From Carboxylicivirga sp. (GTDB lineage: Bacteria > Bacteroidota > Bacteroidia > Bacteroidales > Marinilabiliaceae), in NCBI GenBank assembly GCA_025210475.1, contig JAOARW010000073.1, forward strand, positions 1 through 52,394: DNA of 52,394 nt, read 5' to 3'. The notes under the pieces are model-generated. The model was not told the DNA's origin. It made no database searches and saw only the letters and a list, made by a program, of their open reading frames with translations. Positions 1-7,850 of this stretch are shown one piece after another (the first letter of the stretch is position 1; each line of letters opens with the position of its first letter). Position numbers and translations under genes: made by a program.

Positions 1-93
1 CTTGGTTCATGGATAATTGCTTGTTTGAATGCAAAATATCCATTATCCAATTCAAATCGTCACGCTATTAAAAATCGCTACAAGTACGACTAA
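1..93 (+). CDS. possible C-terminal fragment of a gene entering from the left edge
   Basis: Frame 1 is open from the first base to a TAA at 91-93, giving about 30 residues with a basic tail that ends NRYKYD. The composition is protein-like, but a 90-base open frame is weak evidence on its own. I do not recognise the product. The bases from 94 to 133 are AT-rich and hold no clear hairpin. Confidence 0.3.
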   Translation, partial: LGSWIIACLNAKYPLSNSNRHAIKNRYKYD

Positions 94-133
94 CAAAGAA
101 TTTCAAAGAACGTTTTTTAATTTTTAATACCCA

Positions 134-553
134 CTAGTGAAGTTCTAAATTCCCTGATTGGTATTTGCAGTTAAAAACTTCACCTGCAATTTTCCATCCT
201 TCATTCTCTTTGTGAAGCGTAAATTCATAATCACCAACCACTTCCCATATACTTCCTTTACTATTGGGTTTATAATGGGTTGAAGTGCCATAGCAGCTTA
301 CAACGGCGTGTTCATCATTGATCTCACGTATCAGGAAGTTTCCAATCTGATGATGAACAGAGTCGAATTTTTCCATAATCGGACGCCAGGCATTCACAAT
401 TTGCTCAGGTGTCATGGTATGTTCTTCTTCGTTGCCTTCCAGCTTGTGAAGCATTTTTACCTCAGGAGCAAATACAGCAGCTAAACCCTTCCAGTTATGT
501 TCATCGTTGTACACGAACATTTTTGTTACAACATCTTCGATAGCTTGTCTCAT
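134..553 (-). CDS. NTF2-like (SnoaL/DUF4440-type) small protein
   Basis: A 139-residue single-domain protein with the alpha+beta cone pattern of the NTF2/SnoaL superfamily: an N-terminal helix (IEDVVTKMFVYNDEHNWKGL), then strands ending in a conserved WKI element near residue 120. There is no signal peptide, so it is probably cytosolic. Members bind or transform small hydrophobic molecules, but many have no known reaction and I cannot assign a substrate. It lies 26 bases downstream of the quinone reductase gene on the same strand. That upstream gene carries a second NTF2-like domain at its own C-terminus, which suggests a shared substrate or a duplicated domain. It is probably co-transcribed from the MarR-controlled promoter region. 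Confidence 0.75.
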   Translation of the reverse strand: MRQAIEDVVTKMFVYNDEHNWKGLAAVFAPEVKMLHKLEGNEEEHTMTPEQIVNAWRPIMEKFDSVHHQIGNFLIREINDEHAVVSCYGTSTHYKPNSKGSIWEVVGDYEFTLHKENEGWKIAGEVFNCKYQSGNLELH

Positions 554-579
554 GTGATTTCGTTTTTATCTGGTATTAA

Positions 580-1518
580 TTAGTTGACAGTATTGACTAT
601 GTACTCATGGATTTTAATGCGACCATCGCGTGTAATTTCTACTTTCCAGTTTTCTTTCACATTTAGTTGTAATGGTTCGCCCGATAGTTTTTCGGCTTTT
701 AGTTTTACAGATAAATCCACAGCATAATGGCCATTGTTAGCCACCACATTAATGGATTCGATGCGGTGTTCATTATTGGGTTTGATGGTGTTTTTAATAC
801 CTGCATACCACTCCGAGAAACCTTCGTGACCAACAAATTCACCTTCGGCAAACTGCAATTTAGCACCATTGGCTATGTAGTTGTTGAAGTAGCCATCGTC
901 GGCTAGTACATCAAAATGTTCAAACCACTGTTTAGCAAATGATTTAATTTTTATTTCTGGGTTTTCGTTCTCAAGATCGTCCAGTATTTCAATGATTTGT
1001 GTAGTTTGTTGAAGCGCACGTTCCTCAACTGCTTCTTTGGTGTTGTATACTCCCGGAATATAAACCATACCATGTTCGTAAACAGGAGCCAGGTAATTCA
1101 TCTGTGCCAGGTAAGCAGTTTGCTCCATGGGTTTTGTAAATTCTTCAACTCGAAAATGGTTATAACCAAGTGGCGTATATGCATCTGCTGGCCCTCCAAT
1201 AGTAAAGCTTAAAAGGAAGTTTTTTCCTTTTAACTTATCGCCTTCGGGGCCAAAAGCAAAGTTGAAACAGAATACTTCGTCGAACCACACCTTTAAGATG
1301 GCTGGCATATTATACCACCAAAATGGGTATTGAAAAATTACTGTATCTGCAGTTAGTAATGCTTTCTGCTCTGCTTCAACATTAATTTTATAGTCAGGGT
1401 AGAGCGCAAAAATATCTCTGACTTCTACATTTTCTTTTTTCTGTAACTCTTCTGCAATCTTTTTATTTGCAATCGACTCCTCTAACTTAGGATGAGATAA
1501 AATAACTAAAGTCTTCAT
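580..1518 (-). CDS. flavodoxin-fold NAD(P)H:quinone oxidoreductase fused to an NTF2-like domain
   Basis: Residues 1-190 match the NAD(P)H dehydrogenase (quinone)/MdaB-KefG flavodoxin-like family: an opening strand MKTLVILSHP, a phosphate-loop region and the QYPFWWYNMPAILKVWFDEV motif that packs on FMN. These enzymes reduce quinones or other electrophiles by two electrons with NAD(P)H. Residues 195-312 form a separate NTF2/SnoaL-like domain (KQWFEHFDVLADDGYF through EYIVNTVN), which ordinary members of about 190-200 residues lack. Hence this is a fusion. The gene lies 61 bases downstream of the MarR gene, and the gap holds a 12-bp palindrome identical to the one in the MarR promoter. This fits electrophile- or quinone-inducible detoxification, with MarR as sensor. 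The inducer is unknown. Confidence 0.85.
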   Translation of the reverse strand: MKTLVILSHPKLEESIANKKIAEELQKKENVEVRDIFALYPDYKINVEAEQKALLTADTVIFQYPFWWYNMPAILKVWFDEVFCFNFAFGPEGDKLKGKNFLLSFTIGGPADAYTPLGYNHFRVEEFTKPMEQTAYLAQMNYLAPVYEHGMVYIPGVYNTKEAVEERALQQTTQIIEILDDLENENPEIKIKSFAKQWFEHFDVLADDGYFNNYIANGAKLQFAEGEFVGHEGFSEWYAGIKNTIKPNNEHRIESINVVANNGHYAVDLSVKLKAEKLSGEPLQLNVKENWKVEITRDGRIKIHEYIVNTVN

Positions 1519-1534
1519 TGGTATTTAATATTAG

Positions 1535-1546
1535 TTGTACATACAA
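1535..1546. promoter_or_regulatory. putative MarR operator, copy 1 (TTGTACATACAA)
   Basis: Quasi-palindrome TTGTA-CA-TACAA lying 17-28 bases before the ATG of the quinone reductase. The same 12 bases occur on the opposite strand at 2052-2063 inside the MarR promoter. Two identical sites flanking a MarR gene are the classic arrangement of an autoregulated MarR locus. Binding itself is inferred. Confidence 0.65.
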
Positions 1547-1579
1547 AATAATTAGCAAAAAAATAGTTCCCGCAGGATT

Positions 1580-2017
1580 CTATTTTTGCTTTCTGATTAT
1601 TTCATTGGCTTTGTGAATGTCAGCAGTAAGTTTTACAGCCAAATCTTTGCCGAGTATTTCGCAATAATTATCAAACAATATGCCTAAAGCTTTATTAATA
1701 ACAAGCTTCAGTTTTTTTCCTTCTTCGGTAGGGTATACAAATGAACTGCGCCCTTCTTGTACTCTTTCGACCAAATTCATACCAATGAGCTTATCAATGA
1801 ATCGGGTCATGGTTGAGGCCTTTAAATTCATCCGGTGACTTAATTCGTTTTGATTTAAACCCGGTTCTTCGATCAAGATTAGCATCAAATGTGCGTAAGA
1901 TGGTGCAAGTCCGGTAATACGAAATGCATCATCAGCCATTGCATTAATGTACCTGGCTAAAGAGTTCGCGGTAAAATAAAGACAACACTCTTGATATGAA
2001 GGATCTGAATTACTCAT
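1580..2017 (-). CDS. MarR-family transcriptional regulator
   Basis: A 145-residue protein with the MarR winged-helix layout: dimerisation helices at the N-terminus, a winged helix at about residues 45-110 (LNQNELSHRMNLKASTMTRFIDKL is the helix-turn-helix, followed by the wing VERVQEGRSSFVYPT), and a C-terminal dimer helix. A cysteine pair at residues 11-12 (ECCLYF) could be redox-active, as in some oxidant-sensing MarR proteins, but that is inference. It begins the operon with the quinone reductase and NTF2-like genes. A full Bacteroidota promoter and a palindrome overlapping its -33 box precede it, which suggests autorepression. The neighbouring reductase makes a quinone or electrophile a likely inducer class. 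Confidence 0.9.
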   Translation of the reverse strand: MSNSDPSYQECCLYFTANSLARYINAMADDAFRITGLAPSYAHLMLILIEEPGLNQNELSHRMNLKASTMTRFIDKLIGMNLVERVQEGRSSFVYPTEEGKKLKLVINKALGILFDNYCEILGKDLAVKLTADIHKANEIIRKQK

Positions 2018-2033
2018 TAATAAAAATTTGATG

Positions 2034-2064
2034 CAAATATAAAGGTTATAGTTGTATGTACAAA
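2034..2064 (-). promoter_or_regulatory. Bacteroidota-type promoter of the MarR operon
   Basis: On the minus strand a -33 TTTG (bases 2064-2061) and a -7 TATATTTG (2041-2034, matching TAnnTTTG) are separated by exactly 19 bases, within the 19-21 reported for the primary sigma factor of Bacteroidota. The start codon follows 17 bases downstream, so the leader would be very short. Confidence 0.75.
2052..2063. promoter_or_regulatory. putative MarR operator, copy 2 (TTGTATGTACAA on plus)
   Basis: Reverse complement of the 1535-1546 site, identical over all 12 bases. It overlaps the -33 TTTG of the MarR promoter, so a bound dimer would block RNA polymerase. Function is inferred from position and from the exact repetition. 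Confidence 0.7.
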
Positions 2065-2238
2065 TGATGAGGTGGTTTTTTTCATTTTTATGGAATTAGA
2101 ATTACGCTATTCGGTTAAATATTCAAAATACCGTAATTTGCATATTGAGTAAAAAAAATGAATTTCATTTATGGAATTCATCAGGCGATTGCATCCTTTT
2201 AGCAACAATTACAAGTTAAATATAAAAACAGTTGAATT

Positions 2239-2964
2239 ATGAAACGTACAACCTACATTAGCCTCTTCATCCTTCTTTTCGCACAGTTATCGATTGCACA
2301 AAGTCCAACATTACTTCGTGTGGAAGGGATTGCACGTATGACAGAAGTGCCTGAAGAAGTGATTGTATCAATTAACTTAAATGTTAAGGATAGTCTTTAT
2401 CAGACGTGTTTTAACAAGTCGATGCAATCATTGAAAGAACTTAAAGCCTATTTTAAGAAGAATGGTATTGATCCTAAGTTGATTAAATCGAAAAATGTTG
2501 CTGTTAACGAAGCTTTTGAATACCGCCATAACAAGCGGATGAAAATAGGCTATGTAGCAGATATCGCTTTGGAAATTAAAGCACCTTTTACACAGAAGTT
2601 TTCAAACGCGTTGTTAACCAGTCTCGATCACGAAAGTATGGACATTAATTACAATATTGGTTTTGGATTTAGTGATGAGCAAAAAACAAAGCTTCGACAA
2701 AAAGCCATTGAGTTAGCCGTAACCGATGCCCGTCAAAAGGCAGAGACGATAGCCAAAGCTGCCGGATTAAAACTTGCAGGAATTCAATCGATTAACTATG
2801 GAAGCCAAAGCGCTTCGTTTCGTCAACTTGACATGGTTTATAAACAAGAGTTTAACTCGGCTACAGGTGCTGCAAGAGTGAATAACTTTGGTGGTGTGGA
2901 TTTAAATCCAAAAGAACAACAGATTCAAAAGTCGATTTCCATTGAATGGAGTTTTACTGAATAA
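2239..2964 (+). CDS. SIMPL-domain (DUF541) periplasmic protein
   Basis: 241 residues with a cleavable signal peptide (residues 1-20, ending SIAQ) and a single SIMPL/DUF541 domain. Visible family features are the early strand RVEGIARMTEVPEEVIVSI, the middle segment that alternates residues in long strands, and the helix AIELAVTDARQKAETIAKAAGLKL followed by IQSINYG. Relatives (BP26/OMP28 of Brucella, YggE of E. coli) form ring- or channel-like oligomers in the periplasm or outer membrane and have been linked to oxidative stress. The biochemical role is not settled. It is transcribed alone, divergent from the MarR operon, and ends convergent with the tolC-like gene at a shared terminator. Confidence 0.88.
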   Translation: MKRTTYISLFILLFAQLSIAQSPTLLRVEGIARMTEVPEEVIVSINLNVKDSLYQTCFNKSMQSLKELKAYFKKNGIDPKLIKSKNVAVNEAFEYRHNKRMKIGYVADIALEIKAPFTQKFSNALLTSLDHESMDINYNIGFGFSDEQKTKLRQKAIELAVTDARQKAETIAKAAGLKLAGIQSINYGSQSASFRQLDMVYKQEFNSATGAARVNNFGGVDLNPKEQQIQKSISIEWSFTE

Positions 2965-2979
2965 AATAATAAAGCGCAG

Positions 2980-3008
2980 AAGGCGGGAGTTAACAATGCT
3001 TCCGCCTT
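2980..3008. terminator. bidirectional terminator between SIMPL and TolC genes
   Basis: A 10-bp stem, AAGGCGGGAG pairing with CTTCCGCCTT, with a 9-base loop, lies between two convergent genes. Short T-rich stretches follow on both strands. Confidence 0.75.
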
Positions 3009-3013
3009 TGTTA

Positions 3014-4435
3014 TTACTGCTGAAACAACTGATTGGACAACAACAGGTAATTAAGTACTTCCAGGTGGTAACTCACATAGGCCTCGGTAAGCTTTAGTTT
3101 TCCACCGATGTATTTTTCTTGTCGTTTGTTAAGCAAGAATACAGAACTCTCACCAAACTTAAACTTTTCACTTTCCCCTTCCAGCAGTCGCCTGTAATTC
3201 ATTACATTCTGCTGATAAATTGTAATCTGATCTTTTAAAACAGCTTGTTGTTGCCAGCTGGCTTCTGCTTTATTAAATAGCTCTCGTTTTTTATACATCA
3301 AATCAAGTTCCAGCTCCTGAATCTTTAGTTTACCTTTCTTCACCCCGGCTCTTTCACTCCTTAGAAACAAAGGCATCGAAAAACCAATTCCCAACTTATA
3401 ATTGGATAAGTCAAATTGATGAATATGAGCATTATCCGAAGTGGTTAATAACGCATTGTATTTCACCTTAAGTTTGGGCTTTAGCTTTTCCCGTTTGAGG
3501 CGTTGCTCAATTTCTTTTAAGGATAGTTTACCGATGGCTGATAATATGCTTGGATGATTGCTGAGCAGTGTTGAGTCAAGTGTTGCGACACCATCTTTAT
3601 ACAGAGATTCATAATCTTCAGGTCGAATTTCTGCTAGCAAAGATAATGGTTGGGCATTGAACCATAAATAGTTCTCTACCTTCTGACGAGCTTTTATAAG
3701 GTATAGCTCATTTTTATTAAACAAGCTGATGGCTTCCTGGTAAGATATACCGGCTTCGAGAGTATCCATGGCCGTTTTTTCTCCCATATTAAAGGCACTG
3801 CGGGTATTCATGTAGTAAGTGTGGGCAATACCAATGTTCTCGCTCAATATCTCCATCGAATAATGATACAACTGCCAGGTATGATAAGCATAGAGGGCAT
3901 TGTAGAGCAGGTCGTTCAGCAGCATGTTTTGCTCATTAAGCGAGAGGTGTTGGTACTCGCGAGCCTGACGAATGGCTGTATTGCGTTCGTTGGCCAGTAA
4001 TCCATTGAGCACATTCATCTCAACTCCCAGATTCCACAGACCATATTCGTCGGTTTTGTTTTCCGGATTCAGGTACTCGCCATCGGTGTTTTCATAACCT
4101 CCGGAAAAAACCAAGCCCAGACTGGTTGGAAAACTCAGCTTTGTTTTTAGTTTTTCATAGTAAAGCTTGTCATTGAGCTCTTTACTGCTCCAACCAGCAT
4201 CAATTGTTGGGTCAAGCATTCCTTTGGCACTCATCATCTGTGCGTCAGCATACAGCAATTTTAAACGTGCTTTTTGTGCAAGCGGATGATAAGCCAGGAT
4301 ATTATCCACATATTCCTGATAACTTAAAACAAGACTGTCGGTTTGTGCATTCATCTTAAAACACGCGAAGCACAACAATAATGCAATCAGCCATTTACTT
4401 GCTTTGTTTTTTAAAACAGATAGAATACTTAACAT
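3014..4435 (-). CDS. TolC-family outer-membrane efflux protein
   Basis: 473 residues: a signal peptide at about 1-30 (ends KMNAQ), then two long helical repeats with heptad character typical of the TolC/OEP fold, including the segment ARQKVENYLWFN and the closing repeat GESSVFLLNKRQEKYIGGKL. TolC trimers form the outer-membrane and periplasmic tunnel of type I secretion and efflux systems. Here the gene is the last of a three-gene operon, 12 bases after the HlyD gene, which is itself 12 bases after the ABC gene. The set is therefore a complete tripartite exporter. The cargo is not evident, because no RTX-like or double-glycine leader protein is encoded nearby. Confidence 0.9.
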   Translation of the reverse strand: MLSILSVLKNKASKWLIALLLCFACFKMNAQTDSLVLSYQEYVDNILAYHPLAQKARLKLLYADAQMMSAKGMLDPTIDAGWSSKELNDKLYYEKLKTKLSFPTSLGLVFSGGYENTDGEYLNPENKTDEYGLWNLGVEMNVLNGLLANERNTAIRQAREYQHLSLNEQNMLLNDLLYNALYAYHTWQLYHYSMEILSENIGIAHTYYMNTRSAFNMGEKTAMDTLEAGISYQEAISLFNKNELYLIKARQKVENYLWFNAQPLSLLAEIRPEDYESLYKDGVATLDSTLLSNHPSILSAIGKLSLKEIEQRLKREKLKPKLKVKYNALLTTSDNAHIHQFDLSNYKLGIGFSMPLFLRSERAGVKKGKLKIQELELDLMYKKRELFNKAEASWQQQAVLKDQITIYQQNVMNYRRLLEGESEKFKFGESSVFLLNKRQEKYIGGKLKLTEAYVSYHLEVLNYLLLSNQLFQQ

Positions 4436-4447
4436 GCTGATTAATGA

Positions 4448-5821
4448 TTATTTGATCGACTTAATTGGGGGCTTTAACTTCAAACTGTTAATCCCTTTGT
4501 TGGCTTGATAAAAGTTGGGCGGAAAGCCGTTTAATTGTCGCCATACTTCATACCAAACCGGCACTTCATTGAGTAGAATAAAAGCTTCGGCACCGGCTCC
4601 AACCCTCAGTTGATCCGGCCATTGTTTCTCTGTTTCATCAGGGCTGATTAAAACACGGTAGTAGCCATTTTGACTTATAAACTGATCGATGGCCACTATG
4701 GTTCCGCCAAAAACACCTGTGGATGATTCGGGCCATCCACTGATAACAATGGCGGGCCATCCGTCAAAACGTAGCCGAACGTGTTGCCCCTTACTTAACA
4801 AGGGCAGATCATTTGGTTTGAGATAAATTTCAACGGCTAAATCGTATTCATCGGGAACAATTATGGCAATGTCGGTTCCGGCTTTTACGGTTTCACCAAT
4901 GCCCTTCTTTATTATTTTAGTGATAAACCCGGTTTGAGGGGCTGTGATGTAATAATAGTTTTGGCGCTGCTTGTAATTGCTAAGGGTATTTTCCAGTTTT
5001 GAAACGGTAGCGATTCCCTCCAGTTTGGCCGATACCGCCGTCTGCAGATCCGATTGAGACTTGGCCAGTTTATCAGCATATTCTTGCTCAATGGCCAGCA
5101 GTTCGATGTTTAAAATACTCAAACTGTTGCGTTGGTTGTACAGTTTGTTTTTTTGTACACTCATTTTGGCCTGTGCCGATTGCTGTTTATATTGTTTGTC
5201 CTGCAGTTCTGATAAGGATTTGAGCCCTTTATTATATAAATCTTCAGTACGCGCTAATTGATTTGTGGCAATATCCAGGTTGTTTTTAAAAGCCTTTAAA
5301 TCGATGCTATCCATGCTGATTTTATTTCGGGCCTGTTCAATCTTCTGGAAAGTCTGTCGACGTTTTAAGCGATAGGTACTTTTAAGAGCATCGTACTGTT
5401 TTTTGAGGGCATTAATCTTTAAATCATAGGCATTCAGGCTGCTTTGTTTGGCAAGCAACTGCTCATTGGTTCGTTCTACGAGTTTTGGATCAAAATATTC
5501 ATTTTTAACATCGGTAATGTAAAGAATGGTATCACCCTTATTAACATGGTCGCCTTCGCGCTTAAACCAATCTGAAATTCGGCCGGAGATAACCGATTGA
5601 ATGGCTTGTGGATGCTGTTCGGGTTGACGTGTAGTCACATAGCCTTTCGCATCAATGTTTTGTGTCCAGGGTAAAAATAACCCAATCAGTAAAACCATAA
5701 AGCAAATAAGCATCACCAATAATGGAAGCTGCTTAACCTGGCTTTGCTTCACCAACTCATAGGCCTTAAAGTCACTGAGACGAATGTATTTACGAATGCT
5801 GTTTTTGGAAATATTCAACAT
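4448..5821 (-). CDS. HlyD-family membrane fusion protein of a type I secretion system
   Basis: 457 residues. A single membrane span at about 32-52 follows a short cytoplasmic tail. The first lipoyl half-domain is at about 60-102 (VISGRISDWFKREGDHVNKG). A long coiled-coil hairpin occupies about 115-285 and contacts the TolC partner. The second lipoyl half is at about 293-325 (ITAPQTGFITKIIKKG), followed by beta-barrel and membrane-proximal domains. HlyD adaptors bridge an inner-membrane ABC transporter and TolC. The short gaps of 12 bases on both sides and the gene order support one operon. Confidence 0.9.
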   Translation of the reverse strand: MLNISKNSIRKYIRLSDFKAYELVKQSQVKQLPLLVMLICFMVLLIGLFLPWTQNIDAKGYVTTRQPEQHPQAIQSVISGRISDWFKREGDHVNKGDTILYITDVKNEYFDPKLVERTNEQLLAKQSSLNAYDLKINALKKQYDALKSTYRLKRRQTFQKIEQARNKISMDSIDLKAFKNNLDIATNQLARTEDLYNKGLKSLSELQDKQYKQQSAQAKMSVQKNKLYNQRNSLSILNIELLAIEQEYADKLAKSQSDLQTAVSAKLEGIATVSKLENTLSNYKQRQNYYYITAPQTGFITKIIKKGIGETVKAGTDIAIIVPDEYDLAVEIYLKPNDLPLLSKGQHVRLRFDGWPAIVISGWPESSTGVFGGTIVAIDQFISQNGYYRVLISPDETEKQWPDQLRVGAGAEAFILLNEVPVWYEVWRQLNGFPPNFYQANKGINSLKLKPPIKSIK

Positions 5822-5833
5822 AGCTACAAATCA

Positions 5834-7468
5834 TTAGGAATTTAGGTCGATGGTTCGCTGACACTTTTTTTGCCAATAATAAAAGTCTGATACCACAATA
5901 ATGGTGGCTTTGTATGAATCGGAAGTGAGGTAATCAATAATTCTTATCTTTTCAGACTCTTCGAGAAATTGCAAGGGTTCTTCTAACAACAATAATTTTG
6001 GCTGATGAATCAGGATACGTGCAACCTGTATCTTCTGAATAATGCCCCGGGGTAATCTTCTTCCTCCACTGTCGATAATGGTGTTGATGCCATGTGGTTG
6101 ATAATTCAGAAATGAATCGAGTTTTAAGAAATGAAGAATTTCACTTACTTCTGTTTCATCAAATTCACGCCCCATCAATATGTTATCTTTTATAGAGCCT
6201 TCGAATAGTTGATTGGTTGGCAGGTTGACACCAATTGACCCGAAGTAATTATCGCGATCGTAATGGGATATTGGTACATCATTGATTAATAATTCGCCTT
6301 TGCTTATGGTATATAAACCAGAAAGAACTTTTGTCAGTACAGACTTACCACTTCCGGATTTTCCTTGCAATACAACCTTCTCGTTCGGTTTAATTTCGAA
6401 TGATAGATTGTCGATAACCGTTTTATCTTCCTTTGGAAATCTAACACATATTGATTTGGCTGACACGGAAAGTCCTGTTGTGTTTTTAACAGCTGTGGTT
6501 CCATTGTTGGTATCCAACTCCAGATCGGTAATGTAGCCAATCTTTTCGAGGCCGGTTAATACATCATAGATGGTTTCAACCAGGCGAATGACCTTTTCAA
6601 TAGAATTGATAATAAGGATGATGATAATTTCTGCGGCAACAAATTGTCCCAGGTTAATCTTTTCCTGGAATACAAGGATACTGCCAAGAATTAATAAACC
6701 GGCCGCAATGGTTAGTTTAAAACCGATGAAAAGCCAGTATTGATTTAATAATACTTTGAAGTGCTTGTGCCTTGCAGTCAGGTAGGTTGCAACAGCATCG
6801 TCCGCGAGCTTGAGGTGCAAGCGGTCTTTGTTAAATATTTTAAAGCTGGCATTAACCCGGGCGACTTCTTCCAGCCAATGGGCCAATTTGTATTTTTCCA
6901 TGCTTTCCTGTAAACTGGTGCTTAAGCCTTTGGTTGCGGTTAATTTGTAAATGATCCACAGGATGGCGGCCAGTACCATGCCCAAAATGACAAAATAAGA
7001 GCTGTAAATGGTTAATAATATCAGTCCAAAAAAGATTTGAAAGAGCGCTAATGAGAAATCGATCAATATTTTGGGCAAACCTTTTTGCAAGGTTAATGTG
7101 TCAAAAAAACGATTGACCAGTTCCGGAGCATGAATGGTATCAAGTTTAACAAAAGCAATTTTGGGCATTCGAAAAGCAAACTCAAAAGCCGATCGGGCAA
7201 ATAAATCCTGTTGAATATTTTCTACCAGACGTAATTGCAACACTTGCAGTATACCTGTTAAAAGGATACCAATCAGCACGAACCCAACCAGAATCATCCA
7301 GGCGGAAGTTAGCTCACCTGTTTGTAGGTAGTTGATAATTGCTTGTATACCAACCGGAAGTGTCAGGTTGATAATCCCAATAAAAAAGGCATACAGGTAT
7401 ATTTGTTTTAATATCGACTTGTACTTGATTAATAAATTCCAAAATCTTTTGGTGGGTTTAGTTATCAT
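5834..7468 (-). CDS. ABC transporter, fused permease/ATPase, with degenerate nucleotide-binding motifs
   Basis: 544 residues: a six-helix exporter membrane domain (about 15-300) and a C-terminal nucleotide-binding domain. There is no N-terminal C39 peptidase domain. Walker A is intact (GKSGSGKS, residues 369-376). Other motifs are altered: the signature region reads DSGGRRLPRG rather than LSGGQ, the Walker B aspartate is glutamate (LLLLEEP, E496, followed by the expected catalytic-position E497), the Q-loop region reads NLPTNQLF, and the H-loop histidine position is aspartate (VVSDF, D528). The gene heads the operon with HlyD and TolC, so it should be the inner-membrane motor. The altered motifs suggest slow or absent hydrolysis, or pairing with another ATPase encoded elsewhere. 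Confidence 0.88.
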   Translation of the reverse strand: MITKPTKRFWNLLIKYKSILKQIYLYAFFIGIINLTLPVGIQAIINYLQTGELTSAWMILVGFVLIGILLTGILQVLQLRLVENIQQDLFARSAFEFAFRMPKIAFVKLDTIHAPELVNRFFDTLTLQKGLPKILIDFSLALFQIFFGLILLTIYSSYFVILGMVLAAILWIIYKLTATKGLSTSLQESMEKYKLAHWLEEVARVNASFKIFNKDRLHLKLADDAVATYLTARHKHFKVLLNQYWLFIGFKLTIAAGLLILGSILVFQEKINLGQFVAAEIIIILIINSIEKVIRLVETIYDVLTGLEKIGYITDLELDTNNGTTAVKNTTGLSVSAKSICVRFPKEDKTVIDNLSFEIKPNEKVVLQGKSGSGKSVLTKVLSGLYTISKGELLINDVPISHYDRDNYFGSIGVNLPTNQLFEGSIKDNILMGREFDETEVSEILHFLKLDSFLNYQPHGINTIIDSGGRRLPRGIIQKIQVARILIHQPKLLLLEEPLQFLEESEKIRIIDYLTSDSYKATIIVVSDFYYWQKKCQRTIDLNS

Positions 7469-7499
7469 AGAACTTGTCCAACTTTAATTTATGATTCAT

Positions 7500-7520
7500 T
7501 TACACTTTTAAACAGTGTAA
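7500..7520. promoter_or_regulatory. inverted repeat upstream of the secretion operon
   Basis: TTACACT and AGTGTAA are perfect inverted arms separated by 7 bases, 32 bases before the ABC start codon. It could be an operator or a leader hairpin. No regulator is identified. Confidence 0.4.
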
Positions 7521-7806
7521 GGATTGCTTTGTTTGCATTCGAATTACTAAGATAATTGGATTTCTTTTGTTCTACCTATAAATCGATAAAGCTTATTTAC
7601 ACGATAAATTATAACCTGAATTTTTTTTTGTTGATTTCAGGCAACTTTTAACTAAACAAATGTCTTTTATAAGGCGTTTCTTATTTATAATACCAAGGAA
7701 ACTTAAGCGCCTTTGGAACAAAAAAATTGAATTTGAAATCCGAAAATGGATGGATTAGAAGCTAACTCGAATTGTTTGAATATAATTGGAATCTGATGGA
7801 GACAAG

Positions 7807-7832
7807 AAAGGCTGTCCGAAGGGACAGCCTTT
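7807..7832 (-). terminator. rho-independent terminator of the TlpA-like gene
   Basis: Perfect 11-bp stem, AAAGGCTGTCC against GGACAGCCTTT, with a 4-base loop (CTTC on the minus strand). It lies 19 bases after the stop codon of the minus-strand gene, and a pyrimidine-rich tract follows. Confidence 0.85.
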
Positions 7833-7850
7833 AAGTTTATCTGGAAATAT

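Larger units (their letters stand above)
7469..7850. other. 382-base intergenic region upstream of the secretion operon
   Basis: No open frame of note. It holds a 7-bp inverted repeat close to the ABC gene (7500-7520), a weaker imperfect inverted repeat at 7671-7713 (AAGGCG pairing with CGCCTT), and the terminator of the next gene at 7807-7832. I found no complete TTTG/TAnnTTTG promoter pair for the ABC operon. Confidence 0.6.
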
